NCBI GenBank assembly: GCA_963762825.1
Contig: CAVXLZ010000001.1
Location: 1 to 64,000, forward strand
Length of the DNA stretch: 64,000 bases
Direction of reading: 5' to 3'
Source of the DNA: Miltoncostaea sp963762825
GTDB taxonomy: Bacteria; Actinomycetota; Thermoleophilia; Miltoncostaeales; Miltoncostaeaceae
The notes beneath the pieces are model-generated. The model saw only the letters and a program-made list of their open reading frames with translations, made no database searches and was not told the origin of the DNA. This document shows, one piece after another, positions 1 to 9,591 of the stretch. Each line of letters starts with the position of its first letter. Position 1 is the first letter of the stretch. Made by a program: the position numbers and the translations under genes.

Positions 1-379
1 AGGATCTTGCGCGGTTGGCGGTCGAAGGACGTGATCGGCCCCGAGAGCGATAGTCATGATCGGGGGAGCGTCTGTTGCCTCCGCTCGGCCGCGGGTCGAG
101 CCGCGCCAGGGGGCCGGGCCGTGGATCGCCGCAACCTGAACCGGGGCCGCCGCGATGTGCCCGACGTCTCGCGGGCGGAGGATGCGTCACGGTTGTCTCC
201 ACGATGGGAGGGGTCGTGACGGATCGCTGGCGCTTCGCTCGCGAACAGGGGCGGCGTGCGTCCAGAGAAGCGCGCCGACGACGCTCGGCCGTACCTCCGG
301 CCGACTCGCGTGGACGTGGTAGTGGGGTCAGTCCTTCAGCGACGCGGCGTGATCGCCTCTCAGGACCGCTGGCGCTCGT
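1..379. other. no recognisable gene
   Basis: I see no convincing coding signal, RNA gene or repeat here. Open frames exist on both strands, but their amino-acid composition (Arg, Pro and Ser runs) is what GC-rich non-coding DNA gives. Confidence 0.4.
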
Positions 380-1000
380 CGCGGCTCGCAGCCCACCACG
401 CGGCGGGTCGCTGCGCTCCTTGTCGTCGCGCTGTTCGTCGTGGGCGCGCTCACCGCGCAGGCCGCGCCGCCGCGTCTGGCGACGGACAAGCAGATCGCCG
501 CCGCCAGGTCCAGCGCTGAAGCCCTCAGGGTCGCCGCACCGCTCTCCGAGCGCGGCTACTCCCGCGAGAAGTTCCCGCTATCGGGACTCGACCGGGCACG
601 GATGCGACACTCGCGCGATGACATCCTCAAGCGCGATGCGGTTCGGGTGCGCGTCGTGGGCCGAGTGCCGCATCCTCGGTGGGACCTGGCGCGACCCCTA
701 CGGCGGCGCGCCCAGGACCCATGATCCGCGCTCGCTCGACATCGACATCTGGCCTGCCTGCGAACGCCTGGCGCTCGGGGGCGACGAACGCCGGACGACC
801 AAACGGCGCGCGCACCTACGCCGAACTTCGGTCCGGCGGCTGCTCCTTGCGGTCGATGCCGGACTCGATCATGCCGTCAACGGGCGAGACGGGCCCGAGC
901 AGTGGCCCCACCGAGGGTTGCGTCCCGGGTCACCTATGCCGTTCGCTCGGTCGGGGTGAAGGCGCGCTACCGGCTGAGTGTCACCCGCGTCGAGAAGTAG
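380..1000 (+). pseudogene. broken secreted HNH endonuclease (DUF1524/GmrSD C-terminal type)
   Basis: Pieces of one protein can be followed through three frames. A hydrophobic signal peptide comes first (about 404-470, reading RVAALLVVALFVVGALTAQA). Then come GYSREKFPLSG, CDTR followed by DDILKRDA, a CRILGGTWRDPYGG segment near 670-710, and finally VTYAVRSVGVKARYRLSVT running into a TAG stop at 998-1000. This order of motifs is that of secreted HNH proteins of the DUF1524 family, in which a DH motif after the DPYTG segment is catalytic. That DH motif cannot be read here. At least three indels separate the pieces, so no full product is possible. Intact relatives are exported nucleases often found beside mobile elements. 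The family call is from remembered motifs. Confidence 0.6.
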
Positions 1001-1689
1001 CGCGCTCGAGGGCATGTGACCCGGTAGGGGGAAGTGCCCCTCGCGGACCTGTTGGGGCGTGCCTGCGTGATCCGTACACGGCTCGGCGGCGCGGGGCCGC
1101 AACGGCGCTGGCCGGGATCCCAGCCCTGGGCGGTCGAGCGGACCTTCGCCAACCTGCACTAGTGGTGGCTCGCCAACACGTTGTTCCCGAGGAGCGCCGA
1201 CCGCGAGCTGCCTGTTGGTCCGTTTCTGTCGTGGACCGACCGCTTGGGCGCTCGACTCTCGAGACGGGGTGAGATCAGACGTCCCAGACCCGGTCCGGCC
1301 GTTCAACGCCGAGAGCCACGACGCCAGGCCGGCCAGCTCTGAAGGGGCTGGACTGCGCTAGCGTCGGTGATGACTCGAGGAAAGACGTCGACCGGCCGGG
1401 CCTCTGCGGCCTAGCGGATCCAGTTCGTCGAAGAGCTGCGGTAGTTCTTGGTCGCTTGTCGAAGGCAGCTCGATGGGTCGTCAAGGACCTCCCGCTGGGC
1501 GTGGATGCGGTTGACCTGAGCAGCTCCCATGCCGCTTCTCTTCGGTCCTACTGCTGGCTTGGTGGACTCGATCGATCCACGACGTTGCTCGCCAGCATAC
1601 TCGATTCCAGAGGCAATCAGACCACTTCGAGGGGCTGAAACCGGTCACCGCGATTCTCGGAGACGACCACGGCTCTTTGGGCGGTCATT
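1001..1689. other. no recognisable gene
   Basis: No gene can be supported. A short plus-strand stretch near 1130-1270 reads like a protein tail (ERTFANLH, stop, WWLANTLFPRS...), but it has an internal stop and I cannot name a family. The interval probably holds decayed accessory DNA between two pseudogenes. Confidence 0.35.
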
Positions 1690-2640
1690 GGTATTTCCTC
1701 ACCATCTTCAGGGAAACGTCGGCAACTCGCCGGTTTCCTGATCGAGCACGCGCGTGTTCACAACTCTCGGAACGCGCGCACTCCAACCTGAATGGCCGCG
1801 GAGAAGTCGGCGGTGCGATCGCAGGGCCGAAGTCCAGTGCTCCAAGCGATGGTCGACCGCGTCGGCCCTCCGCGACCAGCGGCGAGAGCACGTCGGACAG
1901 CTCTCCAACGCGCTCGACTGATCTTGGGCAGCATCGCATCGCGGTTGGCACGTTCTCGAATTGCGACGCCCACTCAGCGGCGACTGCTTCGCGGTCGCCT
2001 CGTTGCGAGCCGACCAACCGCCACGGTTATGCCGCGGACGAATGCTGCCGGTGCAGCTGCCGAGGCCAAGCACCGCGGACCCCGTCGCCACTCCACCTCC
2101 ACCAGTCGCCAGGGACTCGCCGCCAGCCAAGCAAGGGTGGCGTTTGTGGCCGCGGCGCCGCTGAGCGACGAGATCGCCGTGCCGGTACTTGCGGTCGCGA
2201 AGGAGGTCACACCCAAACGGGCGACCTGCGCGCCATCCACCGCCGCAGTCGCGCGGTCGGCTCCACCCTTGCTCCAGGTGCGTGCTCGCTTGATCTCGTT
2301 CTTCGGTCTGGCAGCCGGAAATCGAGACGTCGACCGCGGCACTGGTCGTGTCCGAGCCGGTTGACGGCCATCTCGTTGCGCTCGACCCAATCGGCAAAGC
2401 GACCGAGCGTCACCGTGACGGTCTCAATCATCTGGATGCCGTACGCGGCCACGCGGTTGTGTACTGGACCCTGGGCGGCCCCGAGATCGGCGAGCGCGAC
2501 CTCATGGCGGGTCCGCGCTTCCTTGGCGAGCTTGCGGCTGTGGACCATGTCAGCGACTCCCTTGGCCGCCGCCACGGCACCGACTACGACAAACGTCGCG
2601 AGACCCGCAACGCGCTGTCAGCGACCCTGGCGGTCCTCCC
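1690..2640 (-). pseudogene. broken glycine-zipper membrane-associated protein
   Basis: Reading the minus strand from 2640 downward, several frames join into one coherent protein. It starts with a hydrophobic N-terminus and AAAKGVADMVHSRKLAKEA. Next come a helical segment with ETVTVTLGRFADWVERNEMA, then ARTWSKGGAD, the hydrophobic stretch TSFATASTGTAISSLSGAAA followed by TNATLAWL and Gly/Ala repeats, then IANRDAMLPKISRA and a C-terminus with VLDQETGELPTFP. Glycine-zipper proteins of this layout are of unknown function; they probably insert into or sit on membranes. At least four frameshifts break it. The sequence between shifts is still clean, so the break is either recent or caused by sequencing error. 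Confidence 0.5.
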
Positions 2641-2844
2641 ACCATTTGCCGAGCCCTCTCCATATCGACCCGCCGACTCCCTCTCTGAGCGGTCGGTGAG
2701 GTTTGCTGGCCCGACGCAACCGTATCTGGTGCGCGAAACACCATGACCGGGTAGAGATCCCGTGGGCGGCGAGGAATGGCTCATCCGATTCCGGCGACCG
2801 GCTTCCGATCACGGAAGCGACCCTCTGGCGAGAAACCCGGTCCC

Positions 2845-3313
2845 TCAGGAGGGCACCAGGGAGCGGGGCCGCGGGACGGGCCGACCATGGTGAGATCGGT
2901 GAGCCATGCGTGGCCGACGCCCGCGCCCAGGGCGGTCGACTCGAGGAAGCCGTCGGAGCCGGCGCGGGTGACCTCGAGCGACCGTCACGAGGGCTCCACC
3001 GCGAGGTCTTCCCGTGCCGTGAGGGCGATCATCTCGAAGCGCCTTTTCGGGGCACCGCCCCCGCAGCAGCCCGCCCACTGTGCGGGCCACCTGAGCTCCG
3101 ATCGCGCTCGGGGATCCGGCGATCGTCCGCGAGGAGCTCGGCGTTGTCGCTGCTGCTCACTCCCGGCCGGAGGCCGGTGTTAATCTGCCCTGGCGGCGCC
3201 AGTTGTAGATCGCCTGGGTGCTCACACCGAGGTCGGCGGCGACTTCGCTGACGGGCCTTCCGGTCATCACCAGCTCCAGGACGCGGCGGCGGAACTGGGT
3301 ATCTCTTTGGCAT
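2845..3313 (-). pseudogene. scrambled IS3-family transposase (orfA and start of orfB)
   Basis: The start MPKRYP at 3313 is followed, after a frame change, by QFRRRVLELVMTGRPVSEVA and DLGVSTQAIYNWRRQGR, the helix-turn-helix of IS3-type OrfA. A third frame gives SSSDNAELLADDRRIPERDR, the coiled-coil leucine-zipper region. The next gives KRRFEMIALTAREDL and HAWLTDLTMV, typical of the start of OrfB. The DDE catalytic core is missing. This is a dead IS remnant that probably truncated the neighbouring nuclease gene at 3399-3605. I could not delimit its inverted repeats. Confidence 0.65.
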
Positions 3314-3398
3314 GGCTCTCTCCCTCGAGAGTCAGAGGCGCGAGATTCCCAGAAACGCGAGTCAGCGGAAACTGGGAAGACCAGTGTACGGAAGCGGG

Positions 3399-3605
3399 TC
3401 AACTCCAACTCCACCCCGGCTCCAGACGGCCGCCCACGACCCGCCCGGTGCCGTCATCGGCTCCGACCTGGACAGATCTCCGCCGGGCAGGGAGACGGCC
3501 GGCGGACTCGGTGAGGACCCACACGTCGCACTCCGCGTCCCCGAGGAAAGTGATCAGCCAGCTACCAGCGACGCGTCCGGCCAGGTTGCAGGTTCCGACG
3601 CGCAT
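3399..3605 (-). pseudogene. truncated endonuclease/exonuclease/phosphatase-family gene
   Basis: The ATG at 3605 has a good ribosome site (AGGAG, five bases upstream). The product begins MRVGTCNLAGRVAGSW and continues with CDVWVLTE, which is the first strand and the Glu motif of the exonuclease III/DNase I-like phosphodiesterase fold. Only about 68 residues remain before the frame ends next to the IS3 remnant; full-length relatives are usually over 200 residues. Proteins of this type often sit directly downstream of ArdC-like genes in actinobacterial integrative elements, which fits its place here. Confidence 0.5.
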
Positions 3606-3619
3606 GGACGCTCCTGTCG

Positions 3620-4723
3620 CCCGGGGGACAGATCCCAGCCGCGCGGCATCCGTCGGGACTACCTCCCTCGTGACGCATCGCCGCGAGCTGCCCTCCATGA
3701 TGCTGACCGAACGTGCCAGTCCTCGAGATCTCGGTTGGGCTGATCGGGAGGGAGGAGTGATCGCCGGCCGTCGGTCGTTCGACCGACTCAGCGTGCGAAA
3801 GGACAGTCCTTGGGGCGCCTTGATCGCCTCGGAGATGGCGGCCGCTCGTCGTGAGCACGCGTTCCTCACGCCATGCCTCGATTCCAACCCCCCGCTCGAG
3901 CGGTCGCGCGATTCGGTGGACCGCCTCGGCGTAGGCGGCGATCTCCTTCGGCGCGGCGTCCGCCCACCCCGACACGTAGGGCACCGACTGCCCGGCCGTG
4001 TCGAGACTCGCCGCCGACAGCGCGACGAAGGCGGCCGTCTCGGCGACGACCTCGGCGCCCGCTCGTCCGAACTCCTGGTAGCGCGCGCCGTGCACGTGGG
4101 CCAGCTCGTGGACGAGCACGGCCACCTGGCCGTTCGGCTCGAGCGCCGACGAGAGCGACGATCTGCTTGCTGCGGTGATCGACGAACCCCTCGGCATGGC
4201 CCGGCATCTGCGCGCGCCGCTCGACGGCGTAGCCGGCCTCCGAGGCCTGTCGCTCCAGGCCGGCGAGCAGGTGGGCGTGCGAGTCGCCCGAGAGCGGGGA
4301 CGACGGGCGGCGGCTCGGGAAGCGGCGGGCCGTCGGTCTGGGAGATGTCGAACACCGGCACCAGCACGAAGGCCCGCACGGAGGCGGTCTCCTCGCCGGT
4401 GGCCTCGTCGCGCTCGCGCCGCATCGACGGCGCCCAGATCCGAAGCGACCGCTCGCCCCGTCGCACCTGGCGCCCGAGCTCGCTCCAGTGGCGAAAGCTC
4501 GCGACGGTGGTCGCGTCGGGGCGCTGGGCGAGGATCAGCAGGGTGTTGTTGAGCGAGTAGCCGCGAAGGAGCGCCCGCGCCTTGGCGAAGCGCTGCCACC
4601 CCTCCGAGCTGCGCAGCTCGTTGCAGGCGGCCTCGAAGTGCGCACGCGCCTGCTCGCGGCGCTCCTCGGCCTGTGCCGCGGCGGCGTCCCGGGTCGGCCG
4701 GTCCGTGGCGCGCGCGTCGTCAT
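3620..4723 (-). pseudogene. ArdC-like antirestriction / zinc-metallopeptidase protein, frameshifted
   Basis: The N-terminal half reads NELRSSEGWQRFAKARALLR, GYSLNNTLLILAQRPDAT and LGRQVRRGERSLRIWAP, then FVLVPVFDISQTDGPPLPEP. This is the ArdC N-terminal domain, which binds single-stranded DNA in characterised plasmid proteins. After a frameshift near 4290, a second frame gives VLVHELAHVHGARYQEFGRA, with the HExxH zinc site of the metallopeptidase domain, then TAAFVALSAASLDTAGQSVP. ArdC proteins protect incoming conjugative DNA from restriction. The ATG at 4723 overlaps the TGA of the upstream coupling-protein gene (ATGA), so it is probably the native start, but another frameshift lies just after it. 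The 3' end is uncertain, somewhere between about 3610 and 3740. Confidence 0.65.
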
Positions 4724-6431
4724 CGGCTGTCCCTCCGCGGACGGCCAGCCGCGCAGCGTCCGCTCGCGGTACCACGGGCGCAGGCGAAGCCGCGCCGGCG
4801 GCAGGTGGCCGTAGACGAGGATCGCCTCACCGGGCGGAATCCCCCGCACGGCGTCCGCCGGGCGCCAGGCGCTGCGAGCGGGTGCCGCGGGTGCGGCTGG
4901 CGCTGCCGCGCTCGCCCCGGGTGTGGCTCTCGTAGCCGACCTCCTCGTCGCCGAGGGCGCGGCCGAGGTAGTCGAGGGTCCGCCCGTCGGAGATCCCCGA
5001 CAGGAAGAGCTTGGCCCGGTGGTTGGCGAGGATCGTGTCGGCGGCCTCGCCGTAGCGCGAGCGCGCCTGGGCGAGGTCCTGGAAGACGGTGACCACCTGG
5101 ATCCCCTGCCCGGCCGCCGTGGCGGCGATCTGGGGGAGGTTGCGGATCGGCGCCGTGTTGGCCGCCTCGTCGAGCACCAGCAGCAGCGACGGATCGCACG
5201 GCCGGCCCTGCGGCCGCCCGCGCGTAGGCGGCATCGACGATGTGCTCGACCAGGCCCGCGAAGAGCGGCGCCAAGCCGCTCCTGATCCTTCGCCGGGCGC
5301 GACGATGTAGAGCGTGCTCTGGCCGTCGAGTAGAGCCTGAGGGTCGAGCTGTGGACGACTCGGTGCTCGCCAGCACGGCCGGGTCGGCGAAGGGGGCGAG
5401 CACGGCCTCGGTGGTCGCGTAGACCGACGAGAGCGTGCGCTCCTCGCGGCGGCAGGTGGCCAGGAAGGCCGCGTGGGCGTCGGGCTCGCCGAGGTCGAGC
5501 AGGAGCTCCTCGACCGCCCTCTGCTCGCCCGAGTCGACCCAGCCGACGACGTCGCGCATCGAGCCGTCGATCTTCCCGGCCGCCGCAAGGAGCAGCGGCG
5601 CGAGGAGCTTCTGCGGCCATCTGAAGCCAGAACTCGGCGTCGCGGCCGCCCGAGGCTCCGTGGGCGCTCGTCAGGTTGTGCGCCATCCGCCGGGCGTCGG
5701 CCCACTCGGCGCACGAGGCGACCGGATCCCAGCCGACCAGGCCGGCGTCGTCGAGCTGCGCCGCGCCGGTCGGGTCGTAGATCCAGACCGTCCCCGACCG
5801 CGCGTCGGGCGGCGAGGGTGTGGTCGAGCAGGTCGCGCTTCACCGAGACGGCCACCACCGGCCCGGCGGCCTCGAGGATCGCCGGGATGGCGAGGCCCGG
5901 CGGTCTTGCCGGACTGGCTCGGGCCGATCGACGAGCGTGCTGGCGCGCGGCTCGGTCGCGACCAGGCGCCGGCCGAGCCGGCCGAGCGTGAGACGGCCGG
6001 GCTGGGCGCGCGGCACGATGAGCGCTCGCAGGTCGCCCGCCCGCGCCCAGCGCGCGCCCGAGGAGCCGCCGCCGCGCCCGGCCGCCACGGCGACCGTCGC
6101 GACAGTCGCGCCGCGCCAAGGCCGGCTCCCGCGAGCAGCGCCAGGGCGAGCGCCGTCACGGCATAGAAGCCGACGGGGCCGGGCAGGCGGGCGCGGTCGG
6201 CCGCCGGCCAGGCGGCGGCGGGGTCGGAGAGCGTCGAGGGCAGGCGCGCGAGGACGCCGGGCATCTCGCCGAGAGCCGGTGGAGAGGGTCCCGGCCCCGA
6301 AGACCACCCCGGCGAGCTGGCCGATCACCCAGACGAGCAGCTCCGACGCCGAAGACGCCCACGACGAGCACGAGCCCGAGGCCCACCCACGGGTCCTCGG
6401 GCGCGCTCGGCGGTCGAGCGTGCGACGACAT
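4720..6431 (-). pseudogene. TraG/VirD4-like type IV coupling ATPase, frameshifted
   Basis: Coupling proteins deliver the relaxosome-bound DNA to the mating channel. The ATG at 6431 is followed by two N-terminal membrane segments (around GLGLVLVVGVFGVGAARLGD and VGFYAVTALALALLAGAGLG). A P-loop GPSQSGKT follows near 5930. Then come LAIPAILEAAGPVVAVSVKR, WDPV and RRMAHNLTSAHG. A VLDEAANTAPIRNLPQIA stretch (Walker B plus the following motif) lies near 5160. FQDLAQARSRYGEAADTILA with NHRAKLFLSGISD leads to the C-terminal GEAILVYGHLPPARLRLRPW. The pieces lie in all three frames, so at least five indels interrupt the gene. It directly follows the small gene at 6441-6844 in the conjugation operon. 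The exact C-terminus is uncertain. Confidence 0.75.
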
Positions 6432-6440
6432 CGCGCCGCC

Positions 6441-6844
6441 CTACTTGGGAGCGGCTGCGCGCACCTTCCGGGGACGACGAAGTGGCTCGCGGGCCGCCTC
6501 GGCCTCGCGCTGCTCGGACTGGAGCTCGGGGATCGCCCGCTCGAGCGTCGCGCTCGACGCGCGGCGAGGACCTTCGCGAGCTGCGGCAGGGCCTCGTCGG
6601 CGACGGCCGGTGCGAGGCCGCAGGCGCGCATGCCCTCCAGGCCGACCACGGCATGGGCGAGGTCGCCGACGGCCAGGCGAAAGCGCCCGTCCAGGCGCGC
6701 CGAGGCCCCGTAGCCGCCGACGACGTCCGCGAGCGCGGTCGCCCGGCGGGCGAGGTCGGACTCTGCGGCCCGCGGCAGCAGGGCCTGGGGGATCTCGAGG
6801 GCCGCGGCGCTCGGCGCCGCGGCGGGAATCTGGGTCTCGTCCAC
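6441..6844 (-). pseudogene. small helical protein of the conjugation operon
   Basis: The GTG at 6844 has a strong ribosome site (GAGGAG, six bases upstream) and overlaps the end of the ATPase gene. The product begins VDETQIPAAAPSAAALEIPQ and has an amphipathic helical middle (DLARRATALADVVGGYGASA, AVVGLEGMRACGLAPAVADE). The tail is basic (EAAREPLRRPRKVRAAAPK), with the stop at 6441. A frameshift lies near 6560. I do not recognise the family. Small helical proteins between the TraC-like and TraG-like genes are common in actinobacterial elements and may be accessory or relaxosome factors. Confidence 0.5.
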
Positions 6845-6845
6845 C

Positions 6846-8106
6846 TCAGTCTCCTCGTCTCGTGGTTCATCAGTCGGCGGTTCGTCCGCATGCGGGCGTC
6901 GGTGTCGATCAGCGCCCGCTCGGCGCGCGAGAGCCGGTGCTCGACGACGAACGAGCGCCGGCCGACCTTCCAGAGGGCCGCCCCGCGCGGCATCTCGGCG
7001 ACGTGGTCGATCTCGGTCCCGGTGAGGCCGACCAGGTCGCGGGTCGCCTCCAGATCGGCCGGGCTCTGCTGCAGGATCACCCGGGTCTCCGAGTCCGACA
7101 GCAGGCCCTGGGCGATCTTCGCCTCGCGCGATCCCGCCTCGCCCGCGGCCGCCAGATCCGAGAGGCGGTGGACGACGAGCATGTTGGCCACGCCGTAGGA
7201 GCGCGCGAGCTTCCAGGAGCGCTGCAGGAAGGTGGCCGCCGCCGGGTCGGCCAGCACCGCCCAGCCCTCGTCGAGCACCACCAGGCGCTTGACGCCGTCG
7301 TCGCGCGCGAGGCGGCTCGACAGCCAGGCGCTCACGCAGACCATCAGCACCGCCATCGCCGGCGAGCCATGAAGGGCCGAGAGGTCGAGCACCACGATCG
7401 GCGCGTCGAGCTCGACCCCGTCCGAGGTCGGCCCGTCGAACATCCCGTGCAGGTCGCCCTCGCAGAGCCGACGCAGCTCCAGGGCGCAGCCGCGCCCGTA
7501 GCCGCCGAGCATCGTCGGCGTCCGCGTTGATCGACTCCGCGGCATCGGCCGCCGGGCGCAGCAGATGGTGCTGGACCGCCGGCAGGGTGGGCGTGCCGCC
7601 GAGCGCCGCGGCGCGGTAGGCGAGATCGAGGGCCGTGTGCTCCTCGGGCATCGAGGTCCCGGCGCAGCGATCCGGCGACCAGCGCCCCGAGGAGGGCGAC
7701 GCGCTCCTCGCGCCCGCCGGCGGCGTCGAGCGGGTTGAGCCGCACCTCGCCACCCGGGAGCCAGGCGGATCGGCCGGCTGCCGAACCACTCGGCGAGCGG
7801 GCCGTACTCGCCCTTCGGGTCGATCACGACCGCGCGCCGGCCGAAGAGGGCCTGGCGGGCGAGGTAGGTCTTCACGAGGGCCGACTTGCCCCGTCCGACC
7901 TGCCCGACGACGAGCGCCGAGGGGCCGGTGATGGTGCCCCGCTCGTAGAGCACCCACGGGTCGAAGCAGAAGCTCGCGCGGGTGTAGGCGTCCTGGCCGA
8001 TGTAGACCCCGCGGCCGCCGAGGCCGCCCTCGCCCATGAAGGGGTAGGCGGCCTGCAGGTGGGCGCTCGTCAGCTGGTGGGCCGGATGGCGGGGCCGCGC
8101 CCTCAC
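6846..8106 (-). pseudogene. TraC/VirB4-like conjugation ATPase, frameshifted
   Basis: This is the motor ATPase expected to energise pilus or channel assembly. The GTG at 8106 overlaps the upstream TGA (GTGA). The protein opens with PAHQLTSAHLQAAYPFMGEG and GVYIGQDAYTRASFCFDPW. A P-loop GQVGRGKSALVKTYLARQ follows, then RRAVVIDPKGEYGPLAEWFG. Near 7270 the Walker B region reads LVVLDEGWAVLADPAAATFL, followed by SWKLARSYGVANMLVVHRLS and VILQQSPADLEATRDLVGLT. The middle (about 7450-7750) and the extreme C-terminus need frame changes, so at least three indels are present. The short N-terminus fits the actinobacterial arrangement in which the usual VirB4 N-domain is a separate SCO6880-like protein. 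Confidence 0.75.
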
Positions 8107-9591
8107 CGAAGGCCCCGGCAGAGCGGCAGGGTGTAGGTGAAGCCCATCGCCTGCTCGCCAAGGAGCGGGCGCAGCTCGAGGCCGACCGTCTGGGCCGACT
8201 GCTCGATGGTCGGCCATGGCGTCCTCGAGCTCCTCCTCGGATGCCGGTCGAGACGGTCACGTAGCCCGAGAAGCGCACGCCCGAGTGCCCGGCCGCCAGC
8301 TCGTGCTCGCGCTCGCAGGAGCGCCTGCTGCTGGCGGGCGCGGCGCGCGGTCGCCAGAAACCCCATGCGGGCGCGCAGATCGTCGTCGGAGATCTCGTTG
8401 GTGCGGGCGTTCTCGGCCGAGCGAAGGGCGCGGGCGGGATCGAGCGGCTCCATCACCACGCGCGATCGTGCGCCGGGTCGTGCCGGCGAGGACGAAGGGC
8501 AGCAGGAAGTCGGCGCCGACCTCGATGCGGGGCCACTCGGCGATCCAGTAGGTGCAGTGGAAGGCGCCGTCGGTGCGGTAGTGGCGCCAGGACTCCTCGG
8601 CGGCCATCGGCCCGGCGTTCGCCGGGGCCGTCCCCGCCCTCTCGGGGTCGCCGGCCCCGAGGCGGTCGAGCCCGGGTCGGTCGTCCGGGCAGAAGCCGAG
8701 GCGAATCGCCCGGGCGAGAAGGCGCGGGCTGAGCGCGCCGCGCACCACGACCTCGGCGCGCTGCAGGTGCTCGGCGAGGGCCGCCAGCTCGCGCAGGAGC
8801 ACCGCCACCGCTCCCTCGTCGCGCCCTCCCGCGCGGCGGATGGCGCGCCGCAGCCCGCGGGCGTCGATCTGGAGGGCGATGAAGGTCTCGTGCTGGCGCG
8901 CCGGCGGGCCCTGCCTCGTCGAGCAGCTCGAGGTAGGAGCGCACCCCCGGGTGGGAGGCGGGCAGGCGCAGGCCGTCGCGCAGGTAGCGCCCGAGCTCGT
9001 CAACGGGCTGGCTGACGGTGCGGTCGATCCAGGCGATCCGGCTGACCGGGCTGCCGGGCCGGGCGAAGCCCGACAGCACCCCGCCCCAGCGCGCGAGCCG
9101 GCGCTCCTTGTCGTCCAGCTCCAGCAGGGCGAAGGCGCTCCCCTCGACGGCGAGCACGGCCGTCCAGGTGGAGCCGTCGCGGGCGATCCCGATCTCACCC
9201 CGCGAGGCGGTGGCCGAGAGGATCGACAGGCCGCCAAGGCTCTCGGGCAGATCGACCAGCTGCTCGCCGCCACCCGGGCCGTGCCCGCGAGCGGCGGCGC
9301 CCGAGTGGTGGAGGTGACGGCCCCGGGTGCGGCGCGCGGCGTAGCCGCCGGCGATCGCCGCCCACGCGACCGGCGGGCGGCCGGCCGAGGCGACAGGAAG
9401 GCGCTCGCGAGGCCGCACCCGGCGATGGCGAGGCCGACGAGGGCGCCCCCGGTGCTCGGGGCGACGTTCAGGCTGACCACGAGGCCGACGAGCCCGATCG
9501 CCACGCAGGCGAGCTGGTTCCAGCCGAGGCCGCCGATCGCGCCCGCCGGCTCGATCGGCCCGAAGCGGTAGCGGGCCGGATCAGATGCCAT
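8103..9591 (-). pseudogene. SCO6880-like conjugation protein (PrgI/VirB4 N-domain type), frameshifted
   Basis: The ATG at 9591 lies inside the end of the TrbL-like gene. The product begins MASDPARYRFGPIEPAGAIG and has two adjacent membrane helices (ACVAIGLVGLVVSLNVAP; GALVGLAIAGCGLASAFL), as PrgI-type proteins do. The body follows in other frames: STWTAVLAVEGSAFALLELD, KERRLARWGGVLSGFARPGS and RIAWIDRTVSQPVDELGRYL, then RIEVGADFLLPFVLAGTTRR, VMEPLDPARALRSAENARTN and GEQAMGFTYTLPLCRGLR with its stop at 8103. Proteins with this layout sit beside the TraC-like ATPase in Streptomyces-type elements. About four indels interrupt it. I joined 9591-8456 and 8459-8103 because the family normally reads straight through that junction. 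Confidence 0.65.

Noticed and set aside
75..959. Long plus-strand open frame (294 codons) at the left end
   Set aside because: Its translation is mostly Arg/Pro/Ser with no family character. Only short pieces match the broken HNH nuclease, so it is not one real protein.
3307..4560. Long plus-strand frame opposite the ArdC-like gene
   Set aside because: It is the antisense of a recognisable coding region and has Arg-rich, low-complexity composition.
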